The translations under genes and the position numbers were made by a program. From Sulfurospirillum halorespirans DSM 13726 (GTDB taxonomy: Bacteria; Campylobacterota; Campylobacteria; Campylobacterales; Sulfurospirillaceae), in NCBI RefSeq assembly GCF_001723605.1, contig NZ_CP017111.1:1736001-1800000 (forward strand): 64,000 nt of DNA, in the 5' to 3' direction. The notes beneath the pieces are model-generated. The model did not search any database and was not told the DNA's origin. It worked only from the letters and a program-made list of their open reading frames with translations. Each line of letters starts with the position of its first letter. Position 1 is the first letter of the stretch. Of this stretch, positions 25,573 through 34,240 are shown in pieces.

Positions 25573-25993
25573 CCAGACAGGCTTGCATGATCTTTTTCCA
25601 ACTCACACCAAAGTGTTTGTTTATGTACGCTTTGGTGTGAGGAACACTGCACGCGGAGCAATCCAGATGTGCGACATTTTCATACACAAACACCCCACTT
25701 TTCTTTGAATGAATGGAGCACACACTTTTACATGTAACGCCCTCTTCCACACTCAATCCTGCATCATTAAAACGAAAATGTGGACACGCACACAGATAAC
25801 AATTCAGCGCTTTTAGGTCGTGGCATTTTTGTTTGTTAGCATAAAGCAGGCAAAAATCAGGCTCTTTTTCAACCATGTTTTCGAAGAGAAAATAGTCAAT
25901 GATCATCGCTTTGGTGTAATTTTGCACGCATAATTTTTGAACAATGGCATGATGTTTGTTAGCATGTGTTTCAAACCACTCTAAATAGCTCAT
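25553..25993 (-). CDS. cysteine-rich conserved protein of unknown function
   Basis: 146 residues from ATG 25993 (MSYLEWFETHANKHH). The frame stays open further upstream, but that part overlaps the divergent gene's leader and looks non-coding. The C-terminal half carries clustered cysteines and histidines: FCLLYANKQKC, NCYLCACPHFRF, TCKSVCSIH, DCSACSVPH. This spacing suggests an Fe-S cluster or structural zinc. No signal peptide, so cytosolic. It overlaps rraA convergently by 20 bases. I do not recognise the family; similar short proteins exist in related genera from memory. Confidence 0.75.
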   Translation of the reverse strand: MSYLEWFETHANKHHAIVQKLCVQNYTKAMIIDYFLFENMVEKEPDFCLLYANKQKCHDLKALNCYLCACPHFRFNDAGLSVEEGVTCKSVCSIHSKKSGVFVYENVAHLDCSACSVPHTKAYINKHFGVSWKKIMQACLVTSPKV

Positions 25994-26066
25994 AAATTTG
26001 ATTTTCCTTCCAAAAATTGGCATCGATCTTAAAGATTTTATTGTAAAATTCCGACAAAGGAATGAT

Positions 26067-26489
26067 ATGAAACGATTATTGATTATTTTAGCACTTATTT
26101 CAAGGCTCGTTGCTGAGGATGCAAACGATTTGGACGAAATTAAGGAAGAGGACATCCCTAAAATTCTCTCCATTATTAAAGACGGTACCAAAGATCATTT
26201 GCCGATGATGTTAGATGACTACACAACGCTCGTCGACATTGTTAGTGTCAATAATGCCATCGAATATCGAAACCGTATCAATTCTTCGAATGAACACGTC
26301 AAAACAATTTTAAAAGCCGATAAAGGCACGCTGATTAAAACAACGTTTGAAAACAATAAAAGTTACCTCTGCAGTGATTATGAAACCCGCTTGCTTCTGA
26401 AAAAAGGGGCTGTGTTCGTCTATGTTTTCTACGATCTCAATGACGCTGAACTGTTTAAATTTTCGATTCAAGATAAAGATTGTCAGTAA
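26067..26489 (+). CDS. small exported protein, unknown
   Basis: 140 residues from ATG 26067, which has AAAGGAA 5 bases upstream and opens a signal peptide (KRLLIILALISRLVAE, cleavage about 16). The longer in-frame start at 25998 adds an unlikely leader that overlaps the divergent gene's upstream region. The mature part is acidic and begins with DLDEIKEEDIPKILSII; the C-terminal half has alternating strands and two cysteines (YLCSDYE, KDCQ end) that could form a disulfide. Probably periplasmic. No family recognised. It ends at the paired TACATGTA hairpin shared with clpB. Confidence 0.7.
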   Translation: MKRLLIILALISRLVAEDANDLDEIKEEDIPKILSIIKDGTKDHLPMMLDDYTTLVDIVSVNNAIEYRNRINSSNEHVKTILKADKGTLIKTTFENNKSYLCSDYETRLLLKKGAVFVYVFYDLNDAELFKFSIQDKDCQ

Positions 26490-26524
26490 CTTCTTACATG
26501 TAAAAAGATTTACATGTAAGAAGT
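26489..26524. terminator. paired-palindrome hairpin between convergent genes (clpB terminator)
   Basis: Two copies of the TACATGTA family facing each other: ACTTCTTACATGTAAA (26489-26504), loop AAGA, and its exact reverse complement (26509-26524). The stem is 16 perfect pairs. It sits between the stop of the 140-residue gene (26489) and the stop of clpB (26534), so it can end both transcripts. A run of T follows in each direction only loosely. Confidence 0.7.
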
Positions 26525-26533
26525 GTTTGTTAC

Positions 26534-29107
26534 TTAGTGTTGCTGTATAACGATTTCACCGTTCTTTGCATCGATGACAATACTTTCACCCTCATGCAAT
26601 TTCTCTTCCAAAATAAGCTCCGCTAGTTTATCTTCCACAAGCTCATAAAGTGCCCTTTTAAGTGGACGCGCTCCATACACGGGGTCAAATCCAGCTTCGG
26701 CTATCAACGCTTTTGCTGCGACCGTAAGTTCAGCTTTAATCTCTTTGGCGGCAAGTTTCGTCTCAATCTCTTTGAACATAATGCTGACAATCTCGCGCAA
26801 ACCATCTTCGCTCAACGGATTGAAAATGATGATGTCATCCAATCGGTTCAAAAATTCAGGTTTAAAATGCGCCCTAAGCTCCTTCATCACCTCTTCGGTG
26901 CGTTTTTCGCCCTCGTACATCATAATCTTATCGCTGGCAATATTCGACGTTAGAATAATAATCGTGTTTTTAAAATCAACCGTAATGCCCTTATTGTCCG
27001 TCAAACGTCCTTCATCCAGCACTTGAAGCAAGATATTGAAAACATCTGGATGCGCTTTTTCAATCTCATCAAACAACACAACACTGTACGGTTTGCGACG
27101 CACGGCTTCGGTAAGTTGTCCACCCTCATCGTACCCCACATACCCTGGAGGCGCACCAACCAAACGACTCACGGAGTGTTTTTCCATGTATTCACTCATA
27201 TCAAAACGTATCAACGCTTTGGTTGTGTCAAATAAGAAATTCGCCAGAGCCTTAGCACTTTGGGTTTTACCTACACCCGTTGGACCAAGAAATAGAAAAC
27301 TACCGATCGGCTTATTTTGCTCGCTAAGACCCGCTTTATTACGTTTAATCGCTCGACCGATCGCCTTAATCGCCGCGTCTTGTCCCACAACCTCTTTTTT
27401 AAGATGCTCTTCAACGGCTAAGACTTTGGCTTTTTCGCCTTGAAGCATTTTAGTCACAGGAATGCCCGTCCATTTGCTTACAATAGTCGCGATCATCTCT
27501 TCATCAACGCTGTTTTTAAGCAGTGTTCCGCTCTCCACCATCTTTTCCCATCTGGTTTTTAGCTCCTCTTCTTGTTTCAAAAGCTCAGGCAATTTACCGT
27601 ACTCAATCTCAGCGGCTTTGTTAAAATCACTGTTCTTTTTAGCATTTTCCGCCTCACGACGCAAGGCTTCTGACTGTGTTTTAATCGCGGCAATATCGTT
27701 AAAAACACTTTTTTCTGTTTCAAATTGAATCTCAAGTGCATTGCGTTTCTCTTTGGCATCGCCCAACTCTTTTTCGATCATCTGGGTGCGCTCTTCATTT
27801 TTCTTATTTTTTTCCATCAAAAGCGCTTCTTTTTCAACCATCAACGTGCTCATGAGACGTTTGATGCGACTGAGCTCCGTAGGTTCACTCTCGATTTGCA
27901 TCTTAAGTTCAGCCGCCGCCTCATCGATAAGATCAATCGCCTTATCGGGTAAAAAACGATCACTGATGTAGCGTGAACTCAGTTTTGCAGCCGCCACCAA
28001 AGCAGAATCCATAATGGTCACATGATGGTGCGCTTCCAAACTCTCTTTAATACCGCGTAAAATTTGCAATGCCTCGTTGATGCTAGGTTCATTGACCGTT
28101 ACAGGCTGAAAACGACGTTGCAATGCCGCATCTTTTTCAAAATATTTGCGGTACTCTTTGAGTGTGGTAGCACCAATCGTATGCAGTTCCCCACGCGCAA
28201 GGGCTGGCTTTAAGATGTTGGCAGCGTCCATACTCCCTTCACTTGCTCCTGCACCAACAATGGTGTGAATTTCATCGATAAAAAGAATGATATTGCCACT
28301 TTTTTTCACTTCATCGATGACCGCTTTAAGTCTGTCCTCAAACTCACCACGGTACTTTGCCCCTGCAATCAGCGCACTCATATCTAAAGCAATAACGCTT
28401 TTATTTTGAAGACTTAGAGGCACATCGTTGTGGGAAATTTTAAGCGCTAAACCTTCTGCAATTGCCGTTTTACCCGTCCCTGGTTCACCAATTAAAATCG
28501 GGTTGTTTTTGGTTTTACGAATTAAAATCTGCATCATACGGTGAATCTCTTCATCGCGCCCAATGACAGGATTTAACTTGCCCTCTGTGGCTAATTTCGT
28601 TAAATTAATGCCATATTTATCAAGCGATTCAAGATTTTCATCGCTACTTTGTTTGTCGATTTTTTTGTTGCCACGCAACGCTTCAAGGTTTTTCTTAAAC
28701 TGCAAAAGATCAAGGTATTTGCTCAGAATTTTTTTCAGTGGATCACTATCAAGGCTTGAAAGTAACCATGTATCGACCGAGAGATAGCTATCGCCTTTTT
28801 GTTTCATCAAACCTTCGGCTTTTTGCAAACTCTCTACTAAAGAGCGTGAAATCGAAATATTTTCTTTACTGACATGAGACACGGTTGGAAGTTTTTGGAC
28901 TTCACTCTTTACTTCAAGCTCTATCGCACTCTTATCAATATTCATTTTGTTAAAGACTTGATTGAGAATGGAAGCTGAATTGGTTATGAGTCCCCACGTT
29001 ACATGTAAAGGGGTTGCTTCATTGTTTTTTGAGTGCAAAGCAAGGCTGATGGCGCTTTCGATCGCTTCGCGCATTTGATTGGTAAGTTGTTCAAAAAGTG
29101 AGTTCAT
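26534..29107 (-). CDS. clpB: ClpB disaggregase
   Basis: 857 residues, full length. N-terminal repeat domain (1-145), first AAA module with Walker [10 protein letters not shown] near 208 and [11 protein letters not shown], a long coiled-coil middle domain (~410-530) typical of ClpB rather than ClpA/C, and second AAA module with GPTGVGKTQ near 608 and [11 protein letters not shown]. Works with DnaK/DnaJ to rescue aggregated proteins. Its promoter carries a HAIR-like inverted repeat across the -35 (29151-29171), which suggests HspR control. One TACATGTA copy near the 5' end is read as PLHVTW. Confidence 0.97.
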   Translation of the reverse strand: MNSLFEQLTNQMREAIESAISLALHSKNNEATPLHVTWGLITNSASILNQVFNKMNIDKSAIELEVKSEVQKLPTVSHVSKENISISRSLVESLQKAEGLMKQKGDSYLSVDTWLLSSLDSDPLKKILSKYLDLLQFKKNLEALRGNKKIDKQSSDENLESLDKYGINLTKLATEGKLNPVIGRDEEIHRMMQILIRKTKNNPILIGEPGTGKTAIAEGLALKISHNDVPLSLQNKSVIALDMSALIAGAKYRGEFEDRLKAVIDEVKKSGNIILFIDEIHTIVGAGASEGSMDAANILKPALARGELHTIGATTLKEYRKYFEKDAALQRRFQPVTVNEPSINEALQILRGIKESLEAHHHVTIMDSALVAAAKLSSRYISDRFLPDKAIDLIDEAAAELKMQIESEPTELSRIKRLMSTLMVEKEALLMEKNKKNEERTQMIEKELGDAKEKRNALEIQFETEKSVFNDIAAIKTQSEALRREAENAKKNSDFNKAAEIEYGKLPELLKQEEELKTRWEKMVESGTLLKNSVDEEMIATIVSKWTGIPVTKMLQGEKAKVLAVEEHLKKEVVGQDAAIKAIGRAIKRNKAGLSEQNKPIGSFLFLGPTGVGKTQSAKALANFLFDTTKALIRFDMSEYMEKHSVSRLVGAPPGYVGYDEGGQLTEAVRRKPYSVVLFDEIEKAHPDVFNILLQVLDEGRLTDNKGITVDFKNTIIILTSNIASDKIMMYEGEKRTEEVMKELRAHFKPEFLNRLDDIIIFNPLSEDGLREIVSIMFKEIETKLAAKEIKAELTVAAKALIAEAGFDPVYGARPLKRALYELVEDKLAELILEEKLHEGESIVIDAKNGEIVIQQH

Positions 29108-29150
29108 AGGTCTCCTCCTCGGGTATTTATAATTTGTATAATTTTACAAC

Positions 29151-29171
29151 TTTGAGTGCATTAATGTCAAG
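29151..29171 (-). promoter_or_regulatory. clpB promoter with HAIR-like HspR operator
   Basis: On the minus strand the sequence CTTGACA-N7-ACTCAAA matches the HspR consensus CTTGAGT-N7-ACTCAAG at 11 of 14 positions with the exact spacer. It also contains a -35 TTGACA, with a TAAAAT -10 18 bases downstream. A repressor bound here would cover the -35 and spacer. It lies 44-64 bases upstream of the clpB ATG. Confidence 0.6.
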
Positions 29172-29290
29172 TTTATTTAGCATTAAAGCATTATATTCAA
29201 TCTCTAAAAGTCATCATTTCAAGCCTTGGGTTACTTCAAATTTCGCTTGATTACCCCAGCGCCTTCATAGAAAATTTAGGGAACCTGCAC

Positions 29291-29296
29291 TATAAT
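29291..29296 (+). promoter_or_regulatory. -10 box of the ctpA-pur operon
   Basis: TATAAT at 29291-29296 in the 237-base divergent region between clpB and ctpA, 49 bases before the ATG at 29345. The remainder of this region (29172-29290) is AT-rich and I see no gene or RNA in it. Confidence 0.5.
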
Positions 29297-29344
29297 CTTT
29301 GATCTCAAACTATACGCATATCATGCGAGGAGCATACACACGCT

Positions 29345-30676
29345 ATGAAACACTTACCATTTGCTACCGTTGGCTTTATTGCCACGTTTGTGGGGATTAC
29401 AACCTTTTTTTCTTCAACCCTTTTTGCGGCTGATAATGCTGAAGGTGAAAAGAGCCGTCTGGCCTCTTTGGCAAAATTTACGCGCGTTTTAGCAACGATT
29501 GAAAAATATTATGTTGATGACATCAAAATTGATGACATCGTTAAAAAGTCAATTGAAGGACTTTTAACCAACCTCGATGCACACTCTTCGTACCTCGATG
29601 AAAAACACTTTAAAGATCTCAAGATTCAAACCGATGGCGAATTTGGTGGTCTTGGTATTACCGTAGGTCAAAGAGATGGCGCACTGACGGTTATTGCTCC
29701 GATGGAGGGAACTCCTGCGGATAAAGCTGGTGTGAAAGCAGGCGACATCATCCTTAAAATCAACAAACAATCAACGCTCAATATGACCATCGATGAAGCG
29801 GTCAACATTATGCGTGGAAAACCCAATACGAGCATTGAACTCACATTGGTGCGTGAGGGAGAAAATAAACCTCTTACGATCTCGATTGTTCGCGATATTA
29901 TCAAAATCGAATCGGTTTACTCCAAGATTATTGAAAATGAAAACATCCTCTATGTGCGTGTTGTCAATTTCGATAAAAACATTGTTGGCGATGTTCAAGA
30001 AGCTATCAATAAACATAAAAACGTCAAAGGTATTGTTTTAGATCTTAGAAACAATCCTGGTGGACTTTTAAACCAAGCCGTAGGCTTAGTCGACATCTTT
30101 GTGGATGAGGGCATCATCGTCTCCCAAAAAGGACGTGTTGAGTCTGAAAATGCGGAATACAAAGCAACCAAATCCGGAACCAATACCAAACTACCGCTGG
30201 TTGTTTTAGTCAATGGTGGCAGTGCAAGTGCGAGCGAAATCGTCAGTGGCGCATTGCAAGATCATAAACGTGCCATTATTATTGGTGAAAAAACCTTTGG
30301 TAAAGGAAGCGTTCAAGCGGTTCTTCCTGTTGTGGACAATGAAGCGATTCGTCTGACCATCGCACGTTATTACCTTCCAAGTGGTCGCACCATTCAAGCA
30401 GAAGGTGTTACACCTGATATTACTGTTTATCCAGGTGATGTACCGACAAAAGCCAATGAGCAAACCCTTAAAGAGAAAGATCTGAAAAAACATTTAGAGG
30501 GTGAACTGAAAAAAGTAGATGAAAACAAAACAGAAGTAAAAGAGACAAAACCAAAAGCAAAAACCAAAGAAGCAATGAAAGCCGATAAAGAGATTGTAAG
30601 TCAAGAGAATTTGTTCAAAGATTTACAACTTAAAAGTGCTGTTGATGCGATCAAAATACTTGCTATAAAAAAATAA
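29345..30676 (+). CDS. ctpA: carboxyl-terminal processing protease CtpA (S41)
   Basis: 443 residues. N-terminal signal/anchor (FATVGFIATFVGITTFF), helical segment DDIVKKSIEGLLTNLDAHS, and a PDZ domain (about 95-175: FGGLGITVGQ, PADKAGVKAGDIIL). Then the S41 catalytic core with nucleophile serine in GGSASASEIVSGAL (~300) and lysine in GEKTFGKGSVQ (~325). The C-terminal ~60 residues are a Lys/Glu-rich, low-complexity stretch. A periplasmic protease that trims proteins from their C terminus. Followed 12 bases later by purC, an odd but conserved pairing in relatives as I recall. Confidence 0.95.
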   Translation: MKHLPFATVGFIATFVGITTFFSSTLFAADNAEGEKSRLASLAKFTRVLATIEKYYVDDIKIDDIVKKSIEGLLTNLDAHSSYLDEKHFKDLKIQTDGEFGGLGITVGQRDGALTVIAPMEGTPADKAGVKAGDIILKINKQSTLNMTIDEAVNIMRGKPNTSIELTLVREGENKPLTISIVRDIIKIESVYSKIIENENILYVRVVNFDKNIVGDVQEAINKHKNVKGIVLDLRNNPGGLLNQAVGLVDIFVDEGIIVSQKGRVESENAEYKATKSGTNTKLPLVVLVNGGSASASEIVSGALQDHKRAIIIGEKTFGKGSVQAVLPVVDNEAIRLTIARYYLPSGRTIQAEGVTPDITVYPGDVPTKANEQTLKEKDLKKHLEGELKKVDENKTEVKETKPKAKTKEAMKADKEIVSQENLFKDLQLKSAVDAIKILAIKK

Positions 30677-30688
30677 GAGGAGAATCAA

Positions 30689-31402
30689 GTGAATAAAGGT
30701 GAATTGTTATACGAAGGTAAAGGTAAAAAACTGTTTTTGACAGACGATGAAAATCTTTTAGTTTCAGTGTTTAAAGATGATTTGACAGCATTTAATGCAG
30801 AAAAAAGAGGCAATGAAGCAGGCAAAGGCGCACTTAACTGTAAAATTAGTACCCAATTGTTTCACCTTCTTGAAAAACATGGCATTCAAACACACTTGGT
30901 CAAAACGCTTAACGATACAGAGCAACTGATTAAAAAAGTGAAAATTATTCCTATTGAAGTGGTTGTTCGCAATATTGCGACGGGCTCTTTGGCTAAACGT
31001 CTTGGTATTAAAGATGGTACGATACTTCCTTTCGCTTTGGTAGAGTTTTACTATAAAGATGATGCGTTGGGTGATCCTATCATTAATGATGAACACTGCT
31101 TGTTGTTGAATCTTGTGAAAAGTGAGTCTGACCTTGAAGAACTTAAACGCCTTGGTCGTGAGATTAACGTTATTATGAAAAGCTTTTTTGCAGAACGTAA
31201 GCTTAAACTCGTTGATTTTAAAGTTGAGTTTGGTGTGGATAAAGAGGGTAACATCCTTCTTTCGGATGAGATCAGTCCTGATAGTTGCCGTTTTTGGGAT
31301 ATGGATACCAATGAAAAATTGGATAAAGACCGTTTCCGTCAAGGCTTAGGCGATGTAAAAGTTGCTTATGAAGAAGTCCTAAAACGTATTCTATCTCACT
31401 AA
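30689..31402 (+). CDS. purC: SAICAR synthetase
   Basis: 237 residues, standard length. ATP-grasp-like fold with [16 protein letters not shown] at the N terminus, [16 protein letters not shown] near 92, and [13 protein letters not shown] near 192, all PurC signatures. Joins CAIR and aspartate in purine synthesis, cytosol. Starts with GTG (30689); AGAGGAG lies upstream. Followed by purS and purQ, so three consecutive purine genes share a transcript. Confidence 0.97.
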   Translation: MNKGELLYEGKGKKLFLTDDENLLVSVFKDDLTAFNAEKRGNEAGKGALNCKISTQLFHLLEKHGIQTHLVKTLNDTEQLIKKVKIIPIEVVVRNIATGSLAKRLGIKDGTILPFALVEFYYKDDALGDPIINDEHCLLLNLVKSESDLEELKRLGREINVIMKSFFAERKLKLVDFKVEFGVDKEGNILLSDEISPDSCRFWDMDTNEKLDKDRFRQGLGDVKVAYEEVLKRILSH

Positions 31403-31423
31403 AATCAAAGGAAAAGATAAACA

Positions 31424-31669
31424 ATGAAAGTTATTGTCAACATTCAACTCAAAAATGGCGTTTTAGATCCACAAGGAAAAGCCGTTCATCATGCGCTCTC
31501 TTCTTTAAAATTTGACGAAGTGAGTGACGTGCGTATTGGAAAGCAAATTATCCTTGACATCAATGAGAGCGATAAAGCAAAAGCACACGAAAGAGTGACC
31601 ATCATGTGCGATGAGCTTTTAGCCAATACCGTTATTGAAGATTACACCATTGAGTTTCCAGCATGCTAG
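31424..31669 (+). CDS. purS: FGAM synthase subunit PurS
   Basis: 81 residues. Matches the small PurS subunit (KVIVNIQLKNGVLDPQG, then VRIGKQIILDI, and NTVIEDYTIE at the end). Bridges PurL and PurQ in the three-part FGAM synthase; PurL is encoded outside this window. AAAGGAAAAG precedes the ATG. Overlaps purQ by 7 bases. Confidence 0.95.
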   Translation: MKVIVNIQLKNGVLDPQGKAVHHALSSLKFDEVSDVRIGKQIILDINESDKAKAHERVTIMCDELLANTVIEDYTIEFPAC

Positions 31670-32334
31670 TAGCTGTTGCTGTATTTCCAGGCACCAACTG
31701 CGAAATCGACACCAAATACGCTTTTGAAAAACTGGGGCAAGAGGTTGTCCTTGTCTTTCATAAAGAAGAAAAACTACCAGAAGGAACCGATTTAGTCGTA
31801 CTTCCGGGTGGTTTTAGCTATGGCGATTATTTACGAAGTGCAGCTATTGCTAAATTTTCACCGATTATGAAAGCGGTCATTGACTTTGCCAATCAAGGTG
31901 GAAAAGTGCTTGGTATCTGCAATGGTTTTCAAATGCTGGTTGAAGCAAGACTCCTTCCTGGTGCGATGAAACGCAATGAGAATGTTCATTTTATCTCTCA
32001 GTTTCACCATCTTAAAGTGATTGCCAATGACAATACTTTTTTACAAAAATGCTCTGTGGGTGAACTTTTAAATGTGCCTATCGCTCATGGTGAGGGAAGT
32101 TTTTATATTGATGAGGCGGGTCTCAAAGAGCTTTATGCCAACCATCAAGTCCTTCTTACCTACACCAACGAAAAAGGCGATGTTCAAAACCCTAATGGCT
32201 CGGTAGATTCAATCGCTGGTATTTGCAATAAATCTAAAAATGTCTTTGGACTTATGCCGCATCCTGAGCGCGCTATTGAGAAGATTTTGGGTTCATCCGA
32301 TGGTGTGAAAATGCTTGAGGGCTTTTTAAACTAA
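31663..32334 (+). CDS. purQ: FGAM synthase glutaminase subunit PurQ
   Basis: 223 residues. Class I glutamine amidotransferase: FPGTNCEIDTKYAF at the N terminus, nucleophile cysteine in GICNGFQMLVEA (~87), HGEGSFY (~145), and the His/Glu pair in LMPHPERAIE (~205). Supplies ammonia from glutamine to PurL. Translationally coupled to purS. A complete protein with no oddities. Confidence 0.96.
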   Translation: MLVAVAVFPGTNCEIDTKYAFEKLGQEVVLVFHKEEKLPEGTDLVVLPGGFSYGDYLRSAAIAKFSPIMKAVIDFANQGGKVLGICNGFQMLVEARLLPGAMKRNENVHFISQFHHLKVIANDNTFLQKCSVGELLNVPIAHGEGSFYIDEAGLKELYANHQVLLTYTNEKGDVQNPNGSVDSIAGICNKSKNVFGLMPHPERAIEKILGSSDGVKMLEGFLN

Positions 32335-32338
32335 CGTG

Positions 32339-33427
32339 ATGAAGCAATTTCTCACACTCCTTGCACTCTCTTTAGCCTTTTTCGCTTCTGCTTTTGCTGC
32401 TGAAGAGAGTGTTTTTTCAGGAAACTCAAAATCGCTGTTTATCTCTGTTGAAGAATCTCCTTCCAAAGTCTATGTGGGGCAAATTTTTCCTGTAAAGCTC
32501 AAAGCTATTGTTGCAAACGATACCATTGATGGTCTTGGAAATACATTTTCAGGTGCCACTGGTGTCGAAGTGATTAATCCCCAAAATACATGGGAACGCT
32601 CACGTGACAATACCTACTCCAATACCTTTTATTTTAAGATCAGCTCTAAAACAGCGGTTATGCCGCGACTGAGCGTTTCATTGATTCAGCGTCAAGAGGC
32701 ATTGGAGAGTGAGGTTATTACCTTCAATACACCTCAATTGATTCAACTCAAAACTGATCCTCTCTTTAGCAATGTCATCGCACAGAGCCTTACCATTAAC
32801 AAATACAAAACAACCACATTTGATGCAAAAAATGTGATTGTCGTCTTAGAGATTGAAACGACCGGTGCAAATTTAAAAGACTTTGCCCTAAGTGGCATTG
32901 CAAAAAGCGGTATAGACTCTTTCTCCGATACAGGCACGAGCCAAAAGATTTACTATTATGCCATTGTGCCGAACTATCAAAAAAGTTTTGACTTTACCTA
33001 TTTTGATCTCACAAGCAATAAATTCAATAAAATTACTCTTCCTATGACGATTGAAAACGATGAAGTAAGCACTCAATTAGGACTTAACCCTAAAGAGAGC
33101 ATCTTTGAGTTTTACAAAACAATTGGCTATGGCGTACTCTCGTTTATCTTTTTTATTATTCTTATTAAACGCCGAAGATGGTACTATCTTCTGCTCTCAT
33201 TGATCTTTTTAGCCCTCTTTTTCTTGGATCAAAATCCACTCAATAACGCTAAACTTAAAAGCAATAGTAGCATTATGATCCTCCCAATGGAGCGCTCAAC
33301 GGTTTTCTTTACGAGTGATAAAATCTTAGATATTGAAAAATTAGGTGATCGTGAAAATTACATTAAAATTTTGCTTCCTGATGGAAAAATTGGATGGACA
33401 GACCGTGAAAATATTATCAAAAATTAG
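32339..33427 (+). CDS. exported/membrane protein with BatD-like and SH3-like regions
   Basis: 362 residues from ATG 32339; a GTG one codon earlier is also possible. Signal peptide (LTLLALSLAFFASAFA). A periplasmic beta-rich part (about 30-255: SKVYVGQIFPVKLKAIV, then MPRLSVSLIQR) resembles BatD/oxygen-tolerance beta domains. Two membrane helices follow at about 265-280 and 285-302. A C-terminal ~50-residue segment ending ILLPDGKIGWTDRENI looks like an SH3-type domain, probably periplasmic. It lies one gene behind purQ, as I recall in C. jejuni, where it is also uncharacterised. Function unknown; a cell-wall or complex-assembly role is a guess. Confidence 0.75.
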   Translation: MKQFLTLLALSLAFFASAFAAEESVFSGNSKSLFISVEESPSKVYVGQIFPVKLKAIVANDTIDGLGNTFSGATGVEVINPQNTWERSRDNTYSNTFYFKISSKTAVMPRLSVSLIQRQEALESEVITFNTPQLIQLKTDPLFSNVIAQSLTINKYKTTTFDAKNVIVVLEIETTGANLKDFALSGIAKSGIDSFSDTGTSQKIYYYAIVPNYQKSFDFTYFDLTSNKFNKITLPMTIENDEVSTQLGLNPKESIFEFYKTIGYGVLSFIFFIILIKRRRWYYLLLSLIFLALFFLDQNPLNNAKLKSNSSIMILPMERSTVFFTSDKILDIEKLGDRENYIKILLPDGKIGWTDRENIIKN

Positions 33428-33440
33428 AGGGTTTTACGTG

Positions 33441-34094
33441 ATGATTGAGTTCGTCATCACCGTACTGATCATAATCGTTTTGATGTATGCTTTTCGCAAC
33501 CACACGCATCCGATTAGACGTACGTGGGGACACTTGCAAACCTTTTTAATGGGCTTTCGCATCAAACAAGTAGGCGAAGCAAGTACGACCACGACGCTTT
33601 TAGTCCTGAACCATCAAAGCCTTGTAGACATTGTCGCCCTTGAGACCATTTACCCTAAAAATCTCTGCTGGGTCGCTAAAAAAGAGATTCAAGATATTCC
33701 ACTTTTTGGGCACATTATCCCAGCACCTCGTATGATCTCGATCGATCGTAAAGATAAACGCTCGATCATCAAAATGATCAAAGAGGGAAAAGAGCGTGTT
33801 TTGGAGGGTCGTGTGCTGGCGATGTTTCCTGAGGGCACACGCGGACGTGGCGATAAGCTTCTCAAATTCCAAAGTGGTGCAAAAATTTTGGCTGAGAAGT
33901 TAGAGCTTATCGTCCAACCTGCTATTATCGTAGGTGCGCGTCATATTTTTGACTCTAAAAACATTGATGCACATGGCGGAGAAATTCAGGTTATTTACCT
34001 TGATCCCATCAATCCTAAAGACGATGAACTGTGGTTTGAAAAAATGCACGCAGCAATGAGCGAGAGATTGGCGCTTGCGTTGGCTGTCCACTAA
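33441..34094 (+). CDS. plsC: 1-acylglycerol-3-phosphate O-acyltransferase
   Basis: 217 residues from ATG 33441; GTG at 33438 is better spaced from AGAGG and may be used. An open frame runs further back into the preceding gene but lacks a ribosome site. N-terminal membrane helix (EFVITVLIIIVLMYAF), acyltransferase motif I LNHQSLVDI, then motif II-III with FPEGTRGRGDKLLKF. Makes phosphatidic acid at the inner membrane. Last gene before the htpG region; the crcB gene that I recall between plsC and htpG in C. jejuni is absent. Confidence 0.92.
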   Translation: MIEFVITVLIIIVLMYAFRNHTHPIRRTWGHLQTFLMGFRIKQVGEASTTTTLLVLNHQSLVDIVALETIYPKNLCWVAKKEIQDIPLFGHIIPAPRMISIDRKDKRSIIKMIKEGKERVLEGRVLAMFPEGTRGRGDKLLKFQSGAKILAEKLELIVQPAIIVGARHIFDSKNIDAHGGEIQVIYLDPINPKDDELWFEKMHAAMSERLALALAVH

Positions 34095-34101
34095 AAACTG
34101 T

Positions 34102-34129
34102 TTTGAAAGTCACTAAAGTGGCTTTCAAA
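34102..34129 (+). terminator. hairpin behind plsC
   Basis: TTTGAAAGTCAC (34102-34113), loop TAAA, then GTGGCTTTCAAA (34118-34129). This is 12 pairs with a single T-G wobble. Begins 7 bases after the plsC stop and probably ends the ctpA-pur-plsC transcript. A convincing T-run is lacking. Confidence 0.65.
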
Positions 34130-34144
34130 TGCTTCTGATTTTGC

Positions 34145-34215
34145 TAAAATAACGCGAATTTTTTGAATGTGTCAAAAAACTTTCTTTACATGTAAAGCTT
34201 TTTGACACATTCAAA
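34145..34215 (+). promoter_or_regulatory. htpG promoter and long leader hairpin
   Basis: TAAAAT at 34145-34150 with an extended TTTTGC in front is a likely -10. Just downstream, TTTGAATGTGTCAAAAA (34162-34178) pairs perfectly with 34199-34215. The 17-base-pair stem's 20-base loop holds another member of the repeat family, CTTTACATGTAAAG (34184-34197). AAAGGA at 34229-34234 and the ATG at 34241 follow. The transcript would thus start with a hairpin that ends about 14 bases before the ribosome site. It does not match CIRCE or HAIR. Confidence 0.65.
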
Positions 34216-34240
34216 CTACACACATATTAAAGGATAGATT

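Noticed and set aside
25994-26191. N-terminal extension of the Cys-rich protein from 26191
   Set aside because: It overlaps the leader and signal-peptide coding of the divergent gene and the residues look like random low-complexity sequence.
34141-34240. CIRCE element for HrcA upstream of htpG
   Set aside because: The inverted repeat there (TTTGAATGTGTCAAAAA) does not resemble TTAGCACTC-N9-GAGTGCTAA and has a different loop size.
34095-34240. crcB between plsC and htpG, expected from gene order in Campylobacter
   Set aside because: The interval is only 146 bases and holds hairpins, not a gene; crcB is absent here.
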